From the NCBI GenBank assembly GCA_044870295.1, contig JBIOYQ010000061.1:1-22196 (forward strand): 22,196 nt of DNA, read 5' to 3'. The notes under the pieces are model-generated. The model was not told where the DNA came from. It was given only the letters and a program-made list of their open reading frames with translations, and ran no database searches. Both the position numbers and the translations under genes were made by a program. The DNA comes from AC-52 sp044870295. Lineage in GTDB: Bacteria; Actinomycetota; UBA4738. Positions 1 through 6,582 of the stretch are shown here, one piece after another (position 1 is the first letter of the stretch; each line of letters opens with the position of its first letter).

Positions 1-1
1 C

Positions 2-1321
2 TCACGAAGTGGGCCAGCTCGCCTCGATATCGCTCAACACCTTGTCTAAGCTGGCGGCGCCTCCCTGCATGTACGAGACCATGCCGGTCCAGAAGCTCCC
101 CGAGCCGACCTCCGTGGGCATCTGGTCGGAGGCGTCGAAGCCGGCCGCACCCTCTCCGGCCAGCGCCTTGGTCAGGACCTGGGATGCCGCGGCAAGGATG
201 GGATTCGGATAGCACTCGGGTCCGACGTTCACGTTCGGCGAGATCCGCGAGCTCCCCGGCTCCTTGCCCATGGCGCACTGGACTTCCGTGCCCATGAACC
301 GGGTGAGGAAGTCGCGAACCTCGGGCGCGTCACGGAACACGACCGCCAGCTCGCCGGCGAACAGCGTGCCCTGCTGGTCGATGGACGGGAAGGGGAACCA
401 GTCGTAGTCCGTGCCCGCCACGGCTTCCTTCGGGAAGAAGGCGGTGATGAAGCTGGCCTGCCGGTGCAGCCAGCACTTCGGCGGGCTGTCGAACATGGGT
501 CCCGGGGCATCGCCGAAGGCGATCGACGGCGTGTTGCTCGCGCCACCAAGCACGTATCCGTCCGTGAACATCACCTGGCCGAACATCTCGGCCGCGTGCT
601 TCACGGAGGGGTCCGTGAACGGGATCTCGTGCTTGAGCCACTTCGTGTAGGTGTCCTGGCCGGCCGTGGCCAGCATGATGTCTTCCATCCAGTCGGTGGC
701 CGGCCACCCGGTGGCGCCGCCGCTCTCGAAGCCGACGCACCACGGCGTGCCCCCGTCCGCCTTGATCTGGTCGGAGAGCGCGATCATCTCGTCCCAGGTC
801 TTGGGAACCTGGTACCCCTTGGCGTCGAAGTCGTCCTTCGGGTACCAGACCATGCTCTTCAAGTTGATGTTGGTGGGGACGCCGTAGTGCTTGCCGTTGT
901 ACTCGCCCAGTGAGAGGAAGTACTTGCCGAACGTGGCTTCCAGGTCATCGAGCTTGAAGCCCATGTCCTCCAGGGCGATGGCCCTGCCCGACGCGGCTTG
1001 GGCCTGCACCGACCCAGGCTGGGGCAGCAGGATGACATCGAGGGTCCCGCCCTGCGCGCGGATCTGGACCTGCTCCTCGAAGTCGGCGGACTGCTCGAAC
1101 TCGGCCTTGTAGTCCGACTGCGCGGAGTTGATCAGCTTGTCCGCGATGGACTGCAGGACCGCATTCTCCTCGGGCTCCACAGCGCTGAAGACGTTCACGG
1201 TGCCCTTGTTCTGGCCGCCTCCGCCTCCCGCGCTGGGGGCCGCACCTCCCCCGCCGCCGCCACATGCCGAGACCATCAGCGCCAACGCGGCCGGGAGGAG
1301 GACCCATCTCATTCGTCGCAC
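2..1321 (-). CDS. CUT1-family sugar ABC transporter substrate-binding lipoprotein (AglE-like)
   Basis: This is a secreted, lipid-anchored sugar receptor for an ABC importer. The first residues are a charged stretch (VRRMRW), a hydrophobic core and a V-S-A-C lipobox with Cys20 as the lipidation site, followed by a Gly/Ser-rich tether to about residue 36. The mature part has the pattern of family-1 binding proteins, including a GTPWCVGFESGGATGWPATDW segment like that of alpha-glucoside (AglE-type) receptors. I prefer the GTG at 1321-1319 over the ATG at 1312-1310: it adds positive charge to the signal peptide and sits closer to a purine-rich GGAAGGGGGGG. The stop is a TGA at 4-2, so the gene is complete at about 439 residues. 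A 74-base gap separates it from the GH1 gene upstream. A TATGGT (1360-1355 on the minus strand) could be a -10 box for separate expression, but no -35 is convincing. Permeases are expected beyond the left edge. The exact sugar is not determined. Confidence 0.88.
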   Translation of the reverse strand: MRRMRWVLLPAALALMVSACGGGGGGAAPSAGGGGGQNKGTVNVFSAVEPEENAVLQSIADKLINSAQSDYKAEFEQSADFEEQVQIRAQGGTLDVILLPQPGSVQAQAASGRAIALEDMGFKLDDLEATFGKYFLSLGEYNGKHYGVPTNINLKSMVWYPKDDFDAKGYQVPKTWDEMIALSDQIKADGGTPWCVGFESGGATGWPATDWMEDIMLATAGQDTYTKWLKHEIPFTDPSVKHAAEMFGQVMFTDGYVLGGASNTPSIAFGDAPGPMFDSPPKCWLHRQASFITAFFPKEAVAGTDYDWFPFPSIDQQGTLFAGELAVVFRDAPEVRDFLTRFMGTEVQCAMGKEPGSSRISPNVNVGPECYPNPILAAASQVLTKALAGEGAAGFDASDQMPTEVGSGSFWTGMVSYMQGGAASLDKVLSDIEASWPTS

Positions 1322-1395
1322 GGTGCCCCCCCTTCCTCTGGTTAGACCGCCCGTACCATACCCCGGCCCCCCCTGGACTGCATCCTTCCGGACAG

Positions 1396-2706
1396 TCAGC
1401 CGGTCGCGATCGCTCCATGGCCGGCGAGGCGCCCGAACCAGTGCGCGCTGTCCTTGGACGTCCGGGCCTGCGTGGCGAAGTCCACGTGCACCAGGCCGAA
1501 CCGCTTCGTGTAACCCTCCGCCCATTCGAAGTTGTCCAGGAACGACCAGACGAAGTACCCGCGGAGCGGGACGCCCACATCCATGGCACGGCGGGCGGCG
1601 TCGACGTGTGCCTCGAGGTACGCGATCCGCTCGGGGTCCCGGACCGACCCGTCGGCGCCGATCTGATCGGGGAAGGCCGCGCCGTTCTCGGTGACCAGAT
1701 ACGCCGGCCAGGGGTAGCCTGCAGCCAGCCGGGTCAGCATCTCGAACAGCCCGTCCGGATGGATCTCCCACCCCATCTCCGTCACCGGCAGCTCCGGGAC
1801 GTCGACCGTTCCGCTCACGCTGATCAGCTCCCGCCGGTAGTAGTTCACCCCCATGAAGTCCAGCGGCGCAGCGATCGCCTCGAGGTCCCCGCCTCGCACG
1901 AACGGCGAGACCACCTCCGCGTGGTTGTCCACATCGTCGGGATACCCCCGTCCCGCCAGAGGGTCGAGATACCAGCGGTTGTCGTCGCCGTCGGCCCGGT
2001 GCGTCGCCTCGACGTCTTCGGCACGCTCCGAGCCCGCCACGAACACGTTGAGGTCCAGGACGATCCCGACGGAGGATGCCGGACTGTTCGCCCGGATCAC
2101 CGGGACCGCCGACCCGTGCGCCAGAAGGAGGTGGTGGGCGGCGGCCAGGCTGTCGGACAGGTCCTGGCGTCCCGGGGCGTGCTGGCCCGTGCGGTACCCG
2201 AGCTTCGCGGCCACCCGGGGCTCGTTCATCGTGGTCCACCACGACACCCGATCGCCCAGCCGGGCGGTGACCGCCTCCGCGTACGCCACGAACGCGTCGA
2301 TCGTCGGGCGCGCCGGCCATCCGCCCTCGTCCTCGAGCGCTTGCGGCAGGTCCCAGTGGTACAGCGTGACCAGCGGCTGGATCCCCGCGGCGAGCAGCCC
2401 GTCCACCAGCGCGTCATAGAAGTCCAGCCCGGCCTGGTTCACCCGGCCGACTCCTTCGGGGATCACCCGGGGCCACGCGATGGAGCATCGGTAGGCGTTG
2501 GCTCCCAGCTCGGCCAGCAACCTGACGTCCTGGCGCCACCGGTGGTAGTGGTCGCAGGCCACGTCGCCGGTATCTCCATTCCGTGTCGTGCCCGGCGTGT
2601 GGCTGAACGTGTCCCAGATGGAGACGCCCCGCCCGTCCTCCCCGACCGCTCCTTCGATCTGGTACGCGGACGTCGCCAGACCCCACAGGAAGCCCGGGGG
2701 GAACGT
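1396..2706 (-). CDS. GH1 family beta-glucosidase, start codon apparently ACG
   Basis: This is a cytoplasmic glycoside hydrolase of family 1, expected to release glucose from imported beta-glucosides. The acid/base Glu is in the TMNEP motif (codon at 2223-2221) and the nucleophile Glu is in VTENG (codon at 1689-1687). The usual FPPGFLWG and SAYQIEGA N-terminal motifs and the C-terminal SFLDNFEWAEGY motif are also present. The first conventional start in frame is a GTG at 2562-2560, but that would remove about 48 conserved residues. Further upstream the frame stays open into the preceding ATPase gene with no ATG, GTG or TTG. An ACG at 2706-2704 lies exactly where ATG would give the family-typical MTFPPGFLWG, with GGGG a few bases upstream, so I place the start there (436 residues). 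It is either a rare start codon, an ATG-to-ACG mutation or a base-call error. The gene follows the ATPase stop by 25 bases. Confidence 0.85.
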   Translation of the reverse strand, partial: TFPPGFLWGLATSAYQIEGAVGEDGRGVSIWDTFSHTPGTTRNGDTGDVACDHYHRWRQDVRLLAELGANAYRCSIAWPRVIPEGVGRVNQAGLDFYDALVDGLLAAGIQPLVTLYHWDLPQALEDEGGWPARPTIDAFVAYAEAVTARLGDRVSWWTTMNEPRVAAKLGYRTGQHAPGRQDLSDSLAAAHHLLLAHGSAVPVIRANSPASSVGIVLDLNVFVAGSERAEDVEATHRADGDDNRWYLDPLAGRGYPDDVDNHAEVVSPFVRGGDLEAIAAPLDFMGVNYYRRELISVSGTVDVPELPVTEMGWEIHPDGLFEMLTRLAAGYPWPAYLVTENGAAFPDQIGADGSVRDPERIAYLEAHVDAARRAMDVGVPLRGYFVWSFLDNFEWAEGYTKRFGLVHVDFATQARTSKDSAHWFGRLAGHGAIATG

Positions 2707-2731
2707 ACGCGCCCCGGAGGGCGGCTCCGCT

Positions 2732-3943
2732 TCAGTCGCCGTAGATCCCCAAACCGGTCTCGGGATCGAAGAAGTGCAGGCGGGTCGTGTCGACCACGAG
2801 CTCGAGCCGATCGCCCTCCCGCACGGACGTGGAAGGGTCGAGCTGGGCCACGAACCTGCTCTCGGCCCTCTGGGCCCGTTCCTCCAGGCTCTCCAGCGCC
2901 TCCGTCCCCACGTCCGAGGCCAGCTCCTTGGTGTCGTCGGTGAGGACCATGGGGGCGGGTACGTTGAAGTGGATCATCACCACCGATCCGAGCGCCTCGC
3001 GGATGTCCACGGTCGCCAAGATCCGTTGATCCTGGGGAACGTTCGGCTGCAGCTTCGCGTCCTCCATGTCCTCCGGTCGCACGCCCAGGACCACGCGCTT
3101 GCCGTCATACCGCGCCAACGCCGGCCGCGCCTGCGCCGTCTCGGCGCCGACCTTGAGCCGGAAGCCCCCGAACTCGGCGACCACGCCGCCGTCGGACCGA
3201 CTCAGGGTGGCTTCGACCATGTTCATGGCCGGCGACCCGATGAACCCGGCGACGAAGATGTTCACCGGCCGCTCGTACAGCGTCTGCGGTGTGTCGACCT
3301 GCTGAAGGACACCTCGGCGCAAGACGGCCACCCGGTCGCCCATGGTCATGGCCTCCACCTGGTCGTGCGTGACGTAGATGGTGGTGACCCCGAGCGTCCG
3401 CTGGATCTTGGCGATCTCGGACCGCATCTGGACGCGCAGCTTGGCGTCGAGGTTGGAGAGCGGCTCGTCCATGAGGAAGGCCTGCGGATGGCGGACGATG
3501 GCGCGGCCCATGGCCACGCGCTGGCGCTGGCCTCCTGAGAGAGCCTTGGGCTTGCGCTTGAGGAACTCCTCCAGCCCCAGGATCCGCGCCGCGTCCTTGA
3601 CGCGCTTGTCGATCTCCTGCTTCGTGAGCTTCCGCAGCTTCAGGCCGAAGGCCATGTTGTCGTACACCGACATGTGTGGATAGAGGGCGTAGTTCTGGAA
3701 CACCATGGCGATGTCGCGGTCCTTCGACGGCAGGCCGTTCACCACCCGCTCGCCGATCTTGATGGTGCCTTCGCTGATGGCCTCCAGCCCGGCCACCATC
3801 CGCAGCGCGGTGGTCTTGCCGCAGCCGGACGGTCCGACCAGCACCATGAACTCACCGTCACCGATGTCCAGGTCCAGGTCCGTGACGGCCCGGGTGCCAT
3901 CGGGGTAGACCTTGGCCACATCCTCCAGGGCGATCTGAGCCAC
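2732..3943 (-). CDS. Sugar ABC transporter ATP-binding subunit (MsmK/UgpC/MalK type)
   Basis: This is the ATPase that powers a CUT1 sugar importer at the inner face of the membrane. It has 403 residues with Walker A GPSGCGKTT (residues 37-45), Q-loop Q83, signature LSGGQ (135-139), Walker B ending MDEP (158-161), D-loop SNLDAK and switch His193. A C-terminal regulatory extension from about residue 235, ending in FDPETGLGIYGD, is typical of the MalK/MsmK/UgpC group, whose members often serve several importers. The start is GTG at 3943-3941, preceded by a strong AGGGGGGAGG. It heads the minus-strand operon with the GH1 enzyme and the binding protein, and is divergent from the glgM-like gene. 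Calling it MsmK (shared ATPase) rather than a dedicated AglK-type subunit is a guess; ATP-binding function is certain from the motifs. Confidence 0.95.
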   Translation of the reverse strand: MAQIALEDVAKVYPDGTRAVTDLDLDIGDGEFMVLVGPSGCGKTTALRMVAGLEAISEGTIKIGERVVNGLPSKDRDIAMVFQNYALYPHMSVYDNMAFGLKLRKLTKQEIDKRVKDAARILGLEEFLKRKPKALSGGQRQRVAMGRAIVRHPQAFLMDEPLSNLDAKLRVQMRSEIAKIQRTLGVTTIYVTHDQVEAMTMGDRVAVLRRGVLQQVDTPQTLYERPVNIFVAGFIGSPAMNMVEATLSRSDGGVVAEFGGFRLKVGAETAQARPALARYDGKRVVLGVRPEDMEDAKLQPNVPQDQRILATVDIREALGSVVMIHFNVPAPMVLTDDTKELASDVGTEALESLEERAQRAESRFVAQLDPSTSVREGDRLELVVDTTRLHFFDPETGLGIYGD

Positions 3944-4022
3944 CGCGTCGCCTCCCCCCTCTACCGGTCTGCTGCATGATTACCACATCGACCCTGACCT
4001 GCGCGAACGAGCATCCACCGCC
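3944..4022. promoter_or_regulatory. Divergent intergenic region between the sugar importer operon and glgM
   Basis: These 79 bases separate two divergent genes, so they must hold or overlap promoters for both directions unless glgM is transcribed from within the ATPase gene. A clear Shine-Dalgarno (AGGGGGGAGG on the minus strand) serves the ATPase. I could not identify convincing -35/-10 pairs or a LacI-type operator palindrome. The plus strand has almost no Shine-Dalgarno ahead of the glgM TTG. Confidence 0.4.
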
Positions 4023-4026
4023 TTGA
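3976..4026 (+). CDS. Possible 16-residue leader peptide overlapping the glgM start
   Basis: An ATG at 3976 opens a 16-codon frame (MITTSTLTCANEHPPP). Its TGA stop (4024-4026) overlaps the TTG start of glgM (4023-4025) as TTGA. Three consecutive Pro codons just before the stop are the sort of sequence that slows ribosomes. glgM has a weak start and little Shine-Dalgarno, so coupled translation from this short frame is possible. There is no clear ribosome binding site for the ATG itself and the frame may be chance; this is a hypothesis only. Confidence 0.2.
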   Translation: MITTSTLTCANEHPPP

Positions 4027-5231
4027 ATGCGGTCGTGCTGACCCGTGAGTACCCGCCGGACGTGTACGGCGGCGCCGGGGTGCACGTGGAGTACCTCGTC
4101 CGCGAGCTGGCGAAGCGGACCCCCGTCGAGGTCAGGTGCTTCGGGCGGCCCCGGCCCGCCACGCAGGGCGGTCCCATCGTCCGCGCGTACGAGATGCCCG
4201 GTGGCATGGCTTCGCCGGCGAGCAGCGTGGCGGGCGTCCTGCGTGTGGACCTGGACATGATCGACGGACTGGACGGCGCCTCGCTGGTCCACAGCCACAC
4301 GTGGTACACGAACCTCGCCGGCCACCTCGCCAAACTGGCCTACGGCATCCCGCATGTGGCCACCATCCACAGCCTCGAGCCGCTCCGTCCGTGGAAGGCC
4401 GAGCAACTCGGACCGGGCGGCTACGCACTCTCGACGTATTGCGAACGGACGGGGCTGGAAGGGGCCGACGCGGTCATCGCGGTCTCCGGGGCCACGCGCG
4501 AGGACGTCCTGGCCAGCTATCCGGCGATCGAGCCGTCGCGGGTCGAGGTCATCCCGAACGGCATCGACGCGGACGAATATCGGCGGGACGAGGACACGGA
4601 GACCCTGATGCGCCACGGGGTGGACCCGACGCGGCCCTCCGTGCTGTACGTCGGACGCATCACCCGACAGAAGGGACTGACGCACCTCCTGGCGGCGGCG
4701 GAGCGGATCGATCCCGACGCCCAACTGGTCCTGTGCGCCGGCGCGCCCGACACGGACGAGCTGGCCCGGGACGTGGCGGCCAGGGTGGCGGAGCTGGCCG
4801 AGCGACGCGGCGGGGTGCGGTGGATCAGCGAGATGCTCCCCCGGTCCGCGGTCGTCCAGCTCCTGTCGCATGCGACGGTGTTCTGCTGCCCCTCGGTGTA
4901 CGAACCGTTCGGCATCGTGATCCTGGAGGCCATGTCGTGCGAGGTCCCCGTGGTGGCCACGTCCACGGGCGGCATCCCCGACGTGATCGACGACGGCGTG
5001 ACGGGCACCCTGGTCCCGTTCGAAGCGAACGCGGACGGCACCGGGCCGGTTGACCCGAACCGGTTCGCCGATGATCTGGCCGATCGGATCAATCAGCTGC
5101 TGGCGGATCCCGGGCTCGCCCAGGAGATGGGACGGGCGGGCCGGCGACGCGTGCTGGACCGGTTCACGTGGAGCGCCGTGGCCGACCGGACCCTGGACCT
5201 CTACCGGCGGCTCACCGGCGCCACCGGTTGA
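4023..5231 (+). CDS. glgM: GT4 glycosyltransferase, GlgM-type maltose-1-phosphate synthase / glycogen synthase
   Basis: This cytoplasmic GT-B enzyme uses ADP-glucose. In actinobacteria, homologues with this N-terminus (TREYPPDVYGGAGVH, residues 7-21) correspond to GlgM, formerly called GlgA, which joins ADP-glucose and glucose-1-phosphate into maltose-1-phosphate for GlgE. The N-terminal Rossmann half carries the GGAG loop (16-19). The C-terminal half carries the retaining GT4 E-x7-E motif (E294, E302, in EPFGIVILE) and the STGGIPDVI donor loop. The length of 402 residues is normal. The start is TTG at 4023: no ATG or GTG exists upstream in frame, and the ATG at 4027 is out of frame. The stop at 5229-5231 abuts the stop of the convergent DUF4032 gene. 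Location beside glgE supports maltose-1-phosphate synthesis, but a plain glycogen synthase role cannot be excluded by sequence alone. Confidence 0.88.
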   Translation: MNAVVLTREYPPDVYGGAGVHVEYLVRELAKRTPVEVRCFGRPRPATQGGPIVRAYEMPGGMASPASSVAGVLRVDLDMIDGLDGASLVHSHTWYTNLAGHLAKLAYGIPHVATIHSLEPLRPWKAEQLGPGGYALSTYCERTGLEGADAVIAVSGATREDVLASYPAIEPSRVEVIPNGIDADEYRRDEDTETLMRHGVDPTRPSVLYVGRITRQKGLTHLLAAAERIDPDAQLVLCAGAPDTDELARDVAARVAELAERRGGVRWISEMLPRSAVVQLLSHATVFCCPSVYEPFGIVILEAMSCEVPVVATSTGGIPDVIDDGVTGTLVPFEANADGTGPVDPNRFADDLADRINQLLADPGLAQEMGRAGRRRVLDRFTWSAVADRTLDLYRRLTGATG

Positions 5232-6452
5232 TCACATCCCGTCGGGTTCCCCAGCAGCCAACACCGCCCGCTCGGGCGGTGTATGCGTGAGCACGTTCTC
5301 GACATAGGAGGCCACGGCGTCGGGCATCCCGACGTCGTGGCCGGCCGCCTCGGACAGGAACCATCGGTGTTCGAGGACCTGGTGGAACACCTCGGCCGGC
5401 TCGAGGCGCCCGCTCAGTTCCGCTGGCACCGCGCGGGTGGTCGGCTCGAACACGTCGGTGAACCAGCGGAACGAGGCCACCTGCTCCGGCAGCACTCGCT
5501 CCTCCTCGCACTCGAGCTGCGCCCGGTAGCCGGCAATGTCGTTCAGGAGTCTCCGGGCCTGGTTCTCCTGGACGTCCAGTCCCGTGAGCGACATCAACCG
5601 GCGGCGGTAATGCCCTGGCTCCACCACCCTGGGCTGGAGGCTCAATCGGTAGCGGTCGTCCGTGCGAACCAGCTCGACCTCGCCCACGTCGAACCCCAAC
5701 TCGTTCAGCCGGCCCAAGCGGGCGTCGATCCGGAATCGTTCGTCCAGTCCGAACACCTCTTCCCGGGTCAGCTCCACCCACAGCTCGTCGTAACGGCGAG
5801 CCACCTCGTGGGCGGTGTCGATCGGATCGATGTCCTTGGGCAGCGCCCCGGACGCTTCCAGGTCCAGCAGGTCGCCGGCGATGTTCTCCTCGGCCAATGA
5901 CAGGTCATGGGTCCGCTGGCCGTCGGTGAGCTTCGGATGGAGCTCACCCGTCTCCGCGTCCACGAGGTACGCGGCCAGCCCGCCAGCGTCGCGCCGGAAC
6001 AACGTGTTCGACAACGAGCAGTCGCCCCAGAAGAACCCCTTGAGGTGCAGACGGACCAGGAGCTGGACCAGCGCGTCCAGCAGGCTGCTGCGGGCGTCGG
6101 GCAGCCCTGGGCTCGAGAACAGCACCCGATACGGAAGCGAGTACTCGAGGTGGCGCGTGATGAGGATCGCGTCTGGCGCGGCCCGACCGGTGACCAGGCC
6201 GACGACGTCGACGACCGGGAGGGACAGCTCGGCCAGCGCTCGAAGCAGCCGGTACTCGCGGACCGCCGGCTCGAGCGGAAGCTCCTTCAGCCCGTACAGC
6301 GCCTGGCCGTACACGGCGAACCTGACCACGTGCCGGCTGATGCCGCGAGGGACCTCGACCAGCCGCGACGAGGTCCACTCGTGAAGGGGCGCATCCCAGG
6401 GAAGGTCCAGGAAATCGGGGTGGCCCGGTCTGGTCACCATGTGGAGCTTCAC
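5232..6452 (-). CDS. DUF4032 protein with kinase-like motifs
   Basis: I recognise this as a DUF4032-type protein of unknown function (406 residues). The first half reads like a degenerate protein-kinase or aminoglycoside-kinase fold. It has a VAVK-like Lys56 (YGLKELP), an alpha-C-like Glu66 (VREYRLL), a catalytic-loop-like W-G-D144-x4-N149, and a DFG-like D165-A-E. The second half is probably the DUF4032 region proper: a helical part with many Arg and Glu, then a C-terminal segment containing WFLSE. The start is GTG at 6452-6450, with GGGAGG nine bases upstream. The open frame runs further up to 6704 but would then cover the glgE start, so that extension is rejected. The gene lies between glgM and glgE, divergent from glgE by about 130 bases. 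A regulatory or small-molecule kinase role in alpha-glucan metabolism is inference from motifs and position. Confidence 0.82.
   Translation of the reverse strand: MKLHMVTRPGHPDFLDLPWDAPLHEWTSSRLVEVPRGISRHVVRFAVYGQALYGLKELPLEPAVREYRLLRALAELSLPVVDVVGLVTGRAAPDAILITRHLEYSLPYRVLFSSPGLPDARSSLLDALVQLLVRLHLKGFFWGDCSLSNTLFRRDAGGLAAYLVDAETGELHPKLTDGQRTHDLSLAEENIAGDLLDLEASGALPKDIDPIDTAHEVARRYDELWVELTREEVFGLDERFRIDARLGRLNELGFDVGEVELVRTDDRYRLSLQPRVVEPGHYRRRLMSLTGLDVQENQARRLLNDIAGYRAQLECEEERVLPEQVASFRWFTDVFEPTTRAVPAELSGRLEPAEVFHQVLEHRWFLSEAAGHDVGMPDAVASYVENVLTHTPPERAVLAAGEPDGM
5261..5282. terminator. Perfect GC-rich inverted repeat after glgM
   Basis: ACACCGCCCG and CGGGCGGTGT form a perfect 10-base inverted repeat separated by two bases, centred about 40 bases downstream of the glgM stop. 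It lies inside the last codons of the convergent DUF4032 gene (encoding TPPERAVL). As RNA it would fold into a strong hairpin on either strand. There is no following T-tract, so if it ends transcription it is not a classical intrinsic terminator. It may simply reflect codon choice. Confidence 0.3.
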
Positions 6453-6518
6453 GTGAGCAGGCCTCCCGTGCCGATATCGTCCATCGTGGCATACCGAAGC
6501 CGCGGGACGGCGGCGAAC

Positions 6519-6548
6519 GTGACAACGTGGAAGCGCCCGGCCTATGGT
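6519..6548 (+). promoter_or_regulatory. Candidate sigma-70-type promoter for the glgE operon
   Basis: GTGACA (6519-6524) resembles the -35 consensus and TATGGT (6543-6548) fits a TANNNT -10, with an 18-base spacer. Transcription would start near 6555-6556. That excludes the ATG at 6544 (inside the -10) as a start, and leaves ATG 6556 (leaderless) or ATG 6583 (preceded by GAGGG) for glgE. The boxes were found by eye. Confidence 0.45.
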
Positions 6549-6582
6549 CGGACGCATGGCTGGTGAGCCGAGGGTAGGCCCG

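Noticed and set aside
1376..1397. Small inverted repeat (GACTG/CAGTC) after the GH1 stop as a terminator
   Set aside because: The stem is five bases with an 11-base loop and no T-tract; too weak to support.
1322..2320. Upstream extension of the binding-protein frame, giving a 772-residue protein
   Set aside because: The extra sequence is low-complexity Arg/Gly/Pro, overlaps the GH1 gene on the same strand and precedes an obvious signal peptide.
1264..2943. A 559-codon plus-strand open frame over the GH1 and ATPase genes
   Set aside because: Its translation is Arg/Pro/Val-rich with no family motifs and lies antisense to two genes with clear catalytic motifs. It is a GC-bias shadow.
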